From UBA2112 sp964488555 (lineage in GTDB: Bacteria; Patescibacteriota; Saccharimonadia; Saccharimonadales; Saccharimonadaceae), in the NCBI GenBank assembly GCA_964488555.1, contig CAZAUF010000004.1:1-64000 (forward strand): a stretch of DNA of 64,000 bases, given 5' to 3'. The notes under the pieces are model-generated. The model was not told where the DNA came from. It made no database searches and saw only the letters and a list, made by a program, of their open reading frames with translations. Below are positions 1 to 7,273 of the stretch, in pieces. Position 1 is the first letter of the stretch. Each line of letters begins with the position of its first letter. Both the position numbers and the translations under genes were made by a program.

Positions 1-897
1 ACGCGGGGCAACTGGGGCAACTGGGGCAACTGGGGCAACTGGGGCAACTGTGGCAACTGGGGCAACTGGTACGATTGTCGCCGGGTCTCCCGGTGTAGGT
101 ACATAACTCTGCGTCTTTGCACGTCGTCGAGACGCGATTTTATGGCGTACAAATACTGTCACGACACCTATCTGGTAGACCATGATAATCGGCACTGCCA
201 CAATCGCCATGTTCAGTGCATCTGGTGTCGGCGTGATAACCGCTGCCATGATTGTAGAGCCGATAATGACAAACCGTTGCGACGACATCAATGCGCCTGG
301 GGGTAGCGGACGAACGTGATCAATCAGATACAGCAATAGCGGGGCCTGAAAAAGCATGGCCAGTCCAAGCACGTATGCCACCACAAAATTCAAGTATGAA
401 TCCGCTGTCAGGCTTGGTATCACCGCGTCACCGGCAAACGAAGCCAAAAAGTGCAGCGCAGCGGGGATAGTGACAAAATAACCGAAAGCCGCACCGGCGA
501 TTGCCAGTAGACACGACAGCAGCATAAACGTGATGATGAGACGACGCGAAGCGTGTTTGAGAAGCGGCTGCAAGAACCGGTAAATATGATACACGATCAC
601 TGGTATGGCAACGAAGATGCCGAAATAAACCGCAACCGTGAAGATAAATCCGAATCCACCGCCCGGCGTCAGATAAATAAGCTTCTGACCATCCAGTGGT
701 GCCATGACAACTTGAATCAACTGATCCTTAAATTGAAAACCAGCTGCAGCAGCAACAATAATTACTCCAACCACCCAAAACAAACGTGCTCGGAGCTCAT
801 GAAGATGCTCCAAAAACGTCAGATCAGATTGGTGGTGGCTATCAGGATTTCTTTGAGTCTGCTGATTTAGTTGTTTTTGTTGTTTCTTTTGTTTCAC
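1..897 (-). CDS. tatC: Twin-arginine translocase subunit TatC (partial, 3' end outside window)
   Basis: Core subunit of the Tat pathway, the membrane receptor that exports folded proteins carrying twin-arginine signals. The frame stays open to the left edge, so 299 residues are visible and the C-terminus is missing. After a basic, glutamine-rich N-terminus comes the TatC signature LEHLHELRARLF (about residues 31-42), several hydrophobic segments, and a late TPTPDALNM motif typical of TatC. The chosen GTG start at 897 has an AAGG site about 9 nt upstream and lies inside tatA, so the two genes overlap by 56 bp and are probably translationally coupled. The visible C-terminal tail ends in a Pro-Val-Ala repeat encoded by a 9-bp tandem repeat, which is not a normal TatC feature. 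Confidence 0.93.
   Translation of the reverse strand, partial: MKQKKQQKQLNQQTQRNPDSHHQSDLTFLEHLHELRARLFWVVGVIIVAAAAGFQFKDQLIQVVMAPLDGQKLIYLTPGGGFGFIFTVAVYFGIFVAIPVIVYHIYRFLQPLLKHASRRLIITFMLLSCLLAIAGAAFGYFVTIPAALHFLASFAGDAVIPSLTADSYLNFVVAYVLGLAMLFQAPLLLYLIDHVRPLPPGALMSSQRFVIIGSTIMAAVITPTPDALNMAIVAVPIIMVYQIGVVTVFVRHKIASRRRAKTQSYVPTPGDPATIVPVAPVATVAPVAPVAPVAPVAPR
5..67. repeat. 9-bp tandem repeat, seven units, in the tatC 3' region
   Basis: Seven consecutive copies of GGGGCAACT on the plus strand; one copy (50-58) reads GTGGCAACT. On the minus strand the unit encodes Pro-Val-Ala (Thr-Val-Ala in the variant), so copy-number change keeps the tatC frame and only alters tail length. The array may continue beyond the left edge. 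Confidence 0.95.
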
Positions 898-1030
898 CGT
901 TGATACCCTTACGTAGCTCTTGTACCGAAGTTCCTACACTTCGAGCGAGTTCCGGCAATTTTTTACCTCCTACTAGCAGTAGGATGACTAGTAAGATAAT
1001 AATTAACTCTGGCGCACCTAGGTTTGGCAT
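842..1030 (-). CDS. tatA: Sec-independent translocase protein TatA
   Basis: Small pore-forming partner of TatC. The 62-residue protein begins MPNLGAPELIIILLVILL, a single transmembrane helix, followed by the GGKKLPELARSVG amphipathic helix that defines TatA/TatB, and a short charged tail. GTGAGGGGAC directly before the ATG provides a Shine-Dalgarno site. It sits in hrcA-grpE-tatA-tatC order, and no tatB is visible, which fits a minimal TatA-TatC system. Length is slightly below that of many TatA proteins but complete. Confidence 0.95.
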   Translation of the reverse strand: MPNLGAPELIIILLVILLLVGGKKLPELARSVGTSVQELRKGINGETKETTKTTKSADSKKS

Positions 1031-1163
1031 GTCCCCTCACTTTCACGTCTTGATGTACATATAATATATCTTCTTAACCGAGATAGCAATAGCATCTTCC
1101 TGAATATATCGGATTTAAAAATCGTCCCGCAGATCCTTATAACGGATGAATGTGGTTTGCTCT

Positions 1164-1655
1164 CTACTGTCTTGTCACGCGTACCATGGCGTGGCGGAGC
1201 GGTTGACCACGGAGCGTATATCCCGCTTGTAGCTCCTCTGCGATCACTTCCTTCTCGCCTTCAGCATCTTCGTCCATCTGTATGGCCTCATGTAATTCCG
1301 GGTCGAATGCTGTACCCGGTTGGGACTCGATACGCTTCACGTCCATGCTTTCCAACGCTTTTTCGAGATTTTTTACAAGATTCGTGACACCTTGCGCCCA
1401 TTTGTTGTCTGCCAGCTCCTCCGGAACATGTGCAATAGCGCGCTCGATATTATCAATGACGGGTAGTAGCTTCAAGATCGAAGTCGCTTCGCCTGTCATC
1501 TTGGCCATTTGCTTTTCCTGCTCGACACGCTTGCGATAGTTTTCAAAATCAGCACGAGTGCGCTGCAGGTCACCGGTTAACTCGTCAATGCGCTGTACGA
1601 ACTCTTCGATTGATGGTGTATCACCTTGCGGTTCATTTTTTTTACTTTTTACCAT
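1164..1655 (-). CDS. grpE: Nucleotide exchange factor GrpE
   Basis: Cytoplasmic co-chaperone that releases ADP from DnaK. The 163-residue protein has the expected N-terminal coiled coil (EEFVQRIDELTGDLQRTRAD), the FENYRKRVEQEKQ signature and a C-terminal beta-domain ending in LRHAMVRVTRQ (compare the family LRPAMVxVs). It is short for GrpE, mainly at the N-terminus. It lies 28 nt downstream of hrcA on the same strand and is likely cotranscribed with it. dnaK and dnaJ do not follow directly; tatA does, after a gap of about 130 nt. Confidence 0.96.
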   Translation of the reverse strand: MVKSKKNEPQGDTPSIEEFVQRIDELTGDLQRTRADFENYRKRVEQEKQMAKMTGEATSILKLLPVIDNIERAIAHVPEELADNKWAQGVTNLVKNLEKALESMDVKRIESQPGTAFDPELHEAIQMDEDAEGEKEVIAEELQAGYTLRGQPLRHAMVRVTRQ

Positions 1656-1683
1656 CTACTAACTCCCAGCTACTAACTACTAT

Positions 1684-2391
1684 TTACAATACCTCTTCGA
1701 GCATCGCACCAGCATGACGAACAAGCCGCATGACCTTGCCATAGCTCTGGCGAGTTGGACCAAGCACACCAATGTAGCTATTGTCGCTATATGGCGAGCG
1801 GAACCGACTAATAATGAGCGACGCGCCGCTGGTTTTACCGATGGGGTTTTCGCTACCGATATAGACGTTGAGCGGCTCGTTGGGTGCAGCTTCGCGGAGC
1901 CAGGGCTCCAAATTGTCGAGCAGTCGAGCAACCGCCTGCACGTGATCACCCTGCATGAATTCCGGGTGACTGAACAAATTACCGATGCCGTTCATATAGA
2001 GTTCGTCACCAATGGTAGCGAGTCCGAGATTGTGTGTCAGATCGACGAGACTATCGACGGCACTACGAATCGCACGGTCCGCGCGATCGAGATGGGTCGA
2101 TACACGAGCTTCAATCGCTCTCGCACTACGATCAAGCTGCGGCATACTACTTTCTTGCGCTTCGGTAATCGCATTGACATAAAACCTATACCCTTTGTCG
2201 GTCGGAATACGCCCGGCACTGGTGTGAGGTTGCGTAATAAACCCAAGCTCCTCAAGTTTAGCCATTTCGCTGCGTATAGTCGCGCTGGACACGCCAAACA
2301 GCTTGGCTAACGTGATGCTGCCAACTGGCGATGCCACCTCTGCATATTGCTCGATTATGGCGGCGAGTATCTGGACTTGACGCTCTGTCAT
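1684..2391 (-). CDS. hrcA: Heat-inducible transcription repressor HrcA (short form)
   Basis: Repressor that binds CIRCE operators and is recycled by GroEL in other bacteria. The N-terminal winged helix is clear (MTERQVQILAAIIEQYAEVA, then SVSSATIRSEMAKLEELGFI and the wing around HTSAGRIPTDKGYRFYV). The family is usually near 340 residues; this protein has 235, so the inserted/dimerisation part is reduced. The C-terminus IGVLGPTRQSYGKVMRLV matches HrcA. ATG 2391 was preferred over an in-frame GTG at 2418 that falls inside the operator: a TATAAT ends 6 nt before 2391, suggesting a leaderless message. Confidence 0.94.
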   Translation of the reverse strand: MTERQVQILAAIIEQYAEVASPVGSITLAKLFGVSSATIRSEMAKLEELGFITQPHTSAGRIPTDKGYRFYVNAITEAQESSMPQLDRSARAIEARVSTHLDRADRAIRSAVDSLVDLTHNLGLATIGDELYMNGIGNLFSHPEFMQGDHVQAVARLLDNLEPWLREAAPNEPLNVYIGSENPIGKTSGASLIISRFRSPYSDNSYIGVLGPTRQSYGKVMRLVRHAGAMLEEVL

Positions 2392-2411
2392 GCTGTCATT
2401 ATAGCGTAATA

Positions 2412-2438
2412 TTGGCACTCATTCAACTAGAGTGCCAA
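2412..2438 (-). promoter_or_regulatory. CIRCE operator overlapping the hrcA promoter
   Basis: A perfect 9-bp inverted repeat TTGGCACTC-N9-GAGTGCCAA, the HrcA target. On the minus strand the -35 hexamer TTGAAT lies in the operator centre, 17 nt from TATAAT (2398-2403), so bound HrcA would cover the -35 region. Autoregulation of hrcA-grpE is therefore expected. Confidence 0.95.
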
Positions 2439-2475
2439 ATCTGGCGACATCTCACTTCTCCTGTATACTATATCT

Positions 2476-3111
2476 ATGGAAAAACTACCGATATCTCCCG
2501 ATCATCTCGACAAAATAAAAAAGTGGCTTGGCTCCGGTGCCATCAACATTTTCGGCTTGCCATTCGCTGGCAAGGACACGCACGGTCGTGAGTTGTCACA
2601 GCTGTTTGACGCACCGCTTCTCAGTAGCGGCGAAGTCTTTCGCAGCAGCAAAGACCTTCTCACGCCCGAAGACCGCGAAACGCTCGACACTGGCGGTCTG
2701 CCTCCATCCGACGTTTTCTTGAAACTATTCACACCCTACTTCGCCAAGGAAGAGTTCACAGGTAGACCACTCATACTCAGTTCGGTTGGTCGTTGGATTG
2801 GTGAAGAGCAAGGTATCTTGCAGGCGGCCGAAGATTCAGGACATCCCATCAAGGCTGTCGTATATCTGCACTTGAGCGAAGAGGTCGTTCGACAACGCCT
2901 CAAAAAATCTCTGCAGCTTGGCGATCGCATCCGTCCGGAAGATTCGGAAGAGCACATCAGTACTCGTATCGCTGAATTTAACAACAAGACACTGCCTGTC
3001 ATTGAAGTGTATCGTGACATGGGACTGCTCATCGAAGTCAACAGTGACGCCGAAAAGAGCGAAGTCCTCGAAAACATCCTCGCTCGCCTGTTTATGGCTG
3101 CGTCTAAATAG
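2476..3111 (+). CDS. Adenylate kinase family nucleoside monophosphate kinase
   Basis: P-loop kinase that transfers phosphate between ATP and a nucleoside monophosphate. Residues about 24-36 read INIFGLPFAGKDT, an adenylate-kinase-type P-loop (GxPxxGKxT); a TGGLPPSDVF motif matches the NMP-binding region, and an arginine-rich lid segment (DRIRPEDSEEHISTRIAEF) follows. It is 211 residues, normal for a short-lid adenylate kinase, but the N-terminal extension and divergent NMP site make the exact substrate uncertain. TATACT ends 6 nt before the ATG, so the transcript is probably leaderless. It is divergent from hrcA and overlaps the next, convergent gene by 8 bp. Confidence 0.8.
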   Translation: MEKLPISPDHLDKIKKWLGSGAINIFGLPFAGKDTHGRELSQLFDAPLLSSGEVFRSSKDLLTPEDRETLDTGGLPPSDVFLKLFTPYFAKEEFTGRPLILSSVGRWIGEEQGILQAAEDSGHPIKAVVYLHLSEEVVRQRLKKSLQLGDRIRPEDSEEHISTRIAEFNNKTLPVIEVYRDMGLLIEVNSDAEKSEVLENILARLFMAASK

Positions 3112-4027
3112 TCTTTACGGAAATATCGTTTGACACGCAACGCGGACCACCGCCACCTTTGTTGGTTTCGGTCATTTTCAGAGCAATCGTCGACAAGCCT
3201 TTTATTTTTTCGAGTGCGGCACGAAAGTTCGGTGCTTTATCTCCCATGATTACGTCGTAGCCGGTACTAACAACGTTGCAAGCAATGCCGTTGATGGCCT
3301 CGTCTTCGCTCACTTCGATCAGAGATATATCACGAAGATTACTCACCTTTTCCTGACTTTCCGGCATGAACGCCTCTGGACACCATGCAATAATCGGTTT
3401 GCTCTCACCTATTTGCGGGCGAATCATTGCCATAGCCAGGTCTATGTCATAGTAATAGCTATCGGGCCAACCTGAAAGCTTGTTCAGCACCGGCTTTCCA
3501 TCAGGCGAAAGAAGTGGTTTTGTCTGAAGATTGATCAGCCGATAGTTAAAGCCAGCCTTGCGCACATCTCGTCTTTGGAAAAAACCTTCCATGTCGTCAC
3601 TACGATAGCCGTGCCCCAGAAATAGCATGTCATCCATCATCAACGCGTCGCCCTGACCGCTAAAGCGATGCCACGGCGGGACAATGACTCGCTGGCCAAG
3701 TTTGCGAAATACCTGACGCGAATACAATTCTTCGCCCTTGCGTGGACCGGGCAAGCGCGATGCGATGACCGTATCGCCATTGCTCAATCCCCAGTTCGCC
3801 GTGTAAATTGCATCCTGACAATCCGACGGCATATCGCATTCCACTATTTCTACGCCCGCACTTCTCAGTGCCTCCTTCATCGTATTTAGCTCACGCGTTG
3901 CTTCGGATTGGACCGGCTGCACTTCGTCATGGCTATACTGATTCAACTCAACAACCGAAAACTCACTCGCGTCCTTCACCATCAAGAGACGCTTATTAAG
4001 AAGTGGTGATTTTTTCATATTTTCCAT
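3104..4027 (-). CDS. Amidinotransferase-fold protein (DDAH/arginine deiminase-like), catalytic residues altered
   Basis: Looks like the pentein superfamily of guanidine-modifying enzymes, dimethylargininase-like: GHGYRSDD corresponds to the substrate-binding SxRT region, and the C-terminal GGGGPRCVSNDI holds a cysteine at the position of the nucleophile. However, the usual EGGD acidic motif reads SGQGDA and the usual HxD motif (FHLxT/YHLD) reads SYYYDIDLAM, so neither the catalytic Glu nor the His is where expected. It may be a divergent enzyme or a binding protein. 307 residues. It lies 1 nt downstream of an ornithine-type aminotransferase on the same strand, suggesting shared arginine/ornithine metabolism. 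Confidence 0.7.
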   Translation of the reverse strand: MENMKKSPLLNKRLLMVKDASEFSVVELNQYSHDEVQPVQSEATRELNTMKEALRSAGVEIVECDMPSDCQDAIYTANWGLSNGDTVIASRLPGPRKGEELYSRQVFRKLGQRVIVPPWHRFSGQGDALMMDDMLFLGHGYRSDDMEGFFQRRDVRKAGFNYRLINLQTKPLLSPDGKPVLNKLSGWPDSYYYDIDLAMAMIRPQIGESKPIIAWCPEAFMPESQEKVSNLRDISLIEVSEDEAINGIACNVVSTGYDVIMGDKAPNFRAALEKIKGLSTIALKMTETNKGGGGPRCVSNDISVKTI

Positions 4028-4028
4028 G

Positions 4029-5243
4029 TTATTTCCTGGCTAAGTACAAAATGTCACGAATTTGATTGACCGCGTAGTCAACTTCTTCGGGGAAAATACC
4101 AAACGCAGGAGAAAGTCGCAATGTTTGTTCGTGCGCTTCCTTGGCTATGACATTGCGAGTGAAAAGTTGGGCCGACATGTCATGACCTGTAATCACCTCT
4201 GGGTCCAGATCGACACCGACCCACAGACCCTTGCTGCGAACTTCAGTCACTCCATGACCAATAAGTTCCTCCATACCGGCAGCAAGCTGATCACCGCGTC
4301 GACGAACATTTTCTGCATACTTGCCGGATTTCAACAAAGCTATCGTGGCTCGTCCCACGGCAGCCGCAATCGGGTTACCGCCGTACGTGCTGCCATGCAT
4401 GCCCGCTTCGATGACTCCCAGCACTTCCTTGTTCGCGAGCGTTGCCGATGAAGGAATCACGCCACCTCCAAGTGCTTTGCCAACAATCATGATGTCCGGC
4501 TTTACGTCTTCGTGATCGCACGCGAAGTTTTTGCCTGTACGCCCGAAGCCCGACTGAATCTCATCTGCAATCATCAATATATTTTCTCGCGTACAAACCT
4601 CACGCATGGCTTTTAGGTACCCTTCGTCAGGAACGATGATACCCGCTTCGCCCTGTATCGGTTCCAGTAGCACCGCGACTGTATTTTCATCAATTGCGTT
4701 TTCGACGGCTGCCACATCATTGAACGGTGCACGCCGGAAACCTGGCGTATATGGACCAAAGCCCTTCTTGGCGACTTCATCGTCAGAAAAGCTGATGACT
4801 GTCGTCGTGCGTCCATGGAAATTTCCGCCCATGACGATGATGTTTGACTGTTCGCTCGGTACGCCTTTGACTTCTTCACCCCATTTATGCGCCGTCTTGA
4901 TGGCAGACTCAACCGACTCCACGCCGCCGTTCGAAGGCAAAACCATGTCATATCCGGTCAATTCTCCAAGCTCCTGGGCAAACAAGTCACCGACCTCCGT
5001 CCTGATATAGCGCGGACCAAGTGTAAGACCTGTATCGAGCTGCGCTTTCACAGCTGCCTTGATATCTTCGTTGCCGTGACCAAAGTTCGTCGCCGAATAA
5101 CCAGCTAGCATATCAAGATACCTTCTGCCGATTTTGTCGTACATCCATACGCGCTTAGCAGCGACCATTTCGGTCCCAGACTCTTGGTTTACCGGTACAT
5201 AATTATGTGCGAATTCACTGACTCTTTTTTCTATGTCTGACAT
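4029..5243 (-). CDS. rocD: Class III pyridoxal-phosphate aminotransferase (ornithine aminotransferase-like)
   Basis: PLP enzyme likely converting ornithine plus 2-oxoglutarate to glutamate semialdehyde plus glutamate. Class III hallmarks are present: the FHGRTTTVIS segment, ADEIQSGFGRTG with the PLP-contacting Asp, GKALGGGVIPSSA with the Schiff-base Lys, and HGSTYGGNPIAAA. Length 404 fits ornithine/acetylornithine aminotransferases; the choice between these substrates is by overall resemblance only. A strong AGAAGGGGAG site precedes the ATG. It is first in a two-gene operon with the amidinotransferase-fold gene. Confidence 0.85.
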   Translation of the reverse strand: MSDIEKRVSEFAHNYVPVNQESGTEMVAAKRVWMYDKIGRRYLDMLAGYSATNFGHGNEDIKAAVKAQLDTGLTLGPRYIRTEVGDLFAQELGELTGYDMVLPSNGGVESVESAIKTAHKWGEEVKGVPSEQSNIIVMGGNFHGRTTTVISFSDDEVAKKGFGPYTPGFRRAPFNDVAAVENAIDENTVAVLLEPIQGEAGIIVPDEGYLKAMREVCTRENILMIADEIQSGFGRTGKNFACDHEDVKPDIMIVGKALGGGVIPSSATLANKEVLGVIEAGMHGSTYGGNPIAAAVGRATIALLKSGKYAENVRRRGDQLAAGMEELIGHGVTEVRSKGLWVGVDLDPEVITGHDMSAQLFTRNVIAKEAHEQTLRLSPAFGIFPEEVDYAVNQIRDILYLARK

Positions 5244-5289
5244 CTCCCCTTCTCCTTCTGCCCACTCGTTATTGGACAGTATACTCCCT

Positions 5290-5350
5290 TTAGTCGCGTT
5301 TTAACATGACTGTAAACGCCTTCGGATGGAATATCCACTTTGCCGAATCG
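5290..5350 (-). pseudogene. Diverged second copy of the lepA 3' end
   Basis: On the minus strand this segment reads RFGKVDIPS, a 1-nt shift, then AFTVMLKRD and a stop: the same residues that end the intact lepA 3' end at 5435. The two DNA copies differ at about 11 of 61 positions, mostly silent, plus the one-base indel. It is a remnant tail, not a gene. Confidence 0.85.
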
Positions 5351-5360
5351 CGATTCTTCA

Positions 5361-5378
5361 GGAGGGGCTCGCCCCTCC
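5361..5378. terminator. GC-rich hairpin between lepA and the aminotransferase gene
   Basis: Perfect 8-bp stem GGAGGGGC/GCCCCTCC with a 2-nt loop, downstream of lepA on the minus strand. No clear T-run follows in either direction, so termination is uncertain. Confidence 0.45.
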
Positions 5379-5434
5379 GTTCAGTCTCCGAAATAAATTC
5401 GGCGACCGAACACCTCCCCTAAAGAACCCCTTTG

Positions 5435-7213
5435 TTAGTCTCTCTTTAACATCACCGTAAATGCCTCGGACGGGATATCGACTTTGCCAAACCGCTTCAT
5501 CCGTTTTTTGCCTTTGGCTTGCTTGGCGAGGACTTTCTTTTTGCGGGAGACGTCGCCGCCGTAGAGTCCGGTCGTCACATCTTTGCGATAGGCACTCAGG
5601 TCTTCACGGGCGATAAACCGACCACCAATCGCTGCTTGTAGTGCCACTTGAAAATTCTGTCTGGGGATAACTTCTTTGAGTTTGGTCACGACTTCGCGCC
5701 CCACACGCTGCGACTCGCTTCGGTGCAACATGATACTCAGCGAGTCTACCATTTCACCGGCCACATAGAAATCAACGCGTACCAAGTCTTCGGCACGGTA
5801 TTCGCTCAGTTCGTAATTGAAACTACCATAGCCGCTCGTCACACTTTTGAGCTGATCATAAAAGTCAGTCAATAGGTTCGCCAGCGGTGCTTCGAAACTG
5901 ATAAGTGCACGCTCGTCGATGTAACTCAAGTTCTTCTGTCGTCCACGCTTGCTCACGATCAGTTGTATCACCGCACCGATATAATCTTGCGGTACGACTA
6001 TCTCGCCGTTGATCCATGGCTCGCGGATTTCCGCTATTTTGCTGACGTCGGGCAAGTCGCTGGCTGATTTGATGTCAAGCTCATCGCCATTATTCAGCGT
6101 CACCTGATAGTCAGTCGATGGATTTGTGACCACGAGATCAAGATCATACTCACGCTCCAGCCGTTCACGGATGATATCCATATGGAGAAGACCCAGGAAA
6201 CCGATGCGTACACCAAACCCAAGCACCGGTGAGTTCTCCGGCTCGAACTGCAGGGCACTATCGCTCAGGCTGAGTTTTTCGACCGCCTCTTTCAGGTCGT
6301 TGTAATCCTCATTGGACACAGGGAAAAACCCGGCATACACAAATGGCTTGACGTTTTGATATCCCGGCAGTGGTGTATCCGCATGCGAGCGTTTGACTGT
6401 CACTGTATCGCCCACCTTGGCATCACGCGTAGTCTTGAGGTTGGTGACGATATAGCCGATTTCACCTGTACCGATCGCTTCCTGTGGGAGCATAGATGGC
6501 GATAATATGCCGACCTCGAGTGCCAAGCCATGCGCGCCAGTCGCGAGCATCTCGATGGTATCACCTTTCTTGATACTGCCATCGACAGTGCGGGTATACA
6601 AAATCACGCCGCGATAATCGTCATAATAACTATCAAAAATCAGCGACCGGGTCGGTGACTTGTCGTCACCTTGTGGTGACGCAATGCGAGCTACGATTGC
6701 ATCCAACACTTCTGGTACACCTTCGCCCGTCTTGGCACTGATTTTTAGTATGTCCGATTCGTCACAACCCAGCAGATTAATGATTTCCGCACTAACTCGC
6801 GGCACATCGGCCGCAGGCAGATCTATTTTGTTGAGCACAGGTATGATAGTCAGGTCGGCCGCAAGTGCCAGGTAGACATTTGCCAGTGTCTGCGCCTGGA
6901 TGCCTTGGCTGGCATCCACCACAAGCACCGCACCTTCGCACGCCTCCAGACTGCGTGACACTTCGTAACTAAAGTCCACATGCCCTGGTGTATCAATCAG
7001 GTTGAGCTGATGACCATCATGCATCATCGTCACTGGCGTCAGTTTGATCGTGATACCCTTTTCGCGCTCCAAATCCATACTATCGAGTAGTTGCGACTTC
7101 ATGTCACGCTTACTCACGGTACTTGTCATCTCCATCATACGATCAGCAAGCGTTGATTTGCCGTGGTCAATATGAGCAATGATACAAAAATTTCTAATAT
7201 GTGACTGATCCAT
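5435..7213 (-). CDS. lepA: Elongation factor 4 (LepA), ribosome-associated GTPase
   Basis: GTPase that acts on stalled or mis-translocated ribosomes. The G motifs are intact: AHIDHGKSTLADR (G1) near residue 13, the GITIKLTPV switch region, DTPGHVDFSYEV (G3) and NKIDLP (G4). The remainder carries the LepA-specific C-terminal domain, ending in KRFGKVDIPSEAFTVMLKRD. Length 592 is typical. It is closely followed on the left by a diverged copy of its own last 20 codons. It runs in the same direction as murJ, ftsH and tilS. Confidence 0.98.
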   Translation of the reverse strand: MDQSHIRNFCIIAHIDHGKSTLADRMMEMTSTVSKRDMKSQLLDSMDLEREKGITIKLTPVTMMHDGHQLNLIDTPGHVDFSYEVSRSLEACEGAVLVVDASQGIQAQTLANVYLALAADLTIIPVLNKIDLPAADVPRVSAEIINLLGCDESDILKISAKTGEGVPEVLDAIVARIASPQGDDKSPTRSLIFDSYYDDYRGVILYTRTVDGSIKKGDTIEMLATGAHGLALEVGILSPSMLPQEAIGTGEIGYIVTNLKTTRDAKVGDTVTVKRSHADTPLPGYQNVKPFVYAGFFPVSNEDYNDLKEAVEKLSLSDSALQFEPENSPVLGFGVRIGFLGLLHMDIIRERLEREYDLDLVVTNPSTDYQVTLNNGDELDIKSASDLPDVSKIAEIREPWINGEIVVPQDYIGAVIQLIVSKRGRQKNLSYIDERALISFEAPLANLLTDFYDQLKSVTSGYGSFNYELSEYRAEDLVRVDFYVAGEMVDSLSIMLHRSESQRVGREVVTKLKEVIPRQNFQVALQAAIGGRFIAREDLSAYRKDVTTGLYGGDVSRKKKVLAKQAKGKKRMKRFGKVDIPSEAFTVMLKRD

Positions 7214-7273
7214 AAACTACGCTAACTATACCAGAAAACAGGGGTAGAGACAATCACTTGAACTAAGCTACCT

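Noticed and set aside
1..67. Short repeats at the left edge as a CRISPR array
   Set aside because: Units are contiguous 9-mers without spacers and are part of the tatC frame.
1680..1949. Long frames antisense or out of phase with hrcA, dinB, aspS and other core genes
   Set aside because: They are shadows caused by biased codon use; none has a ribosome site or domain.
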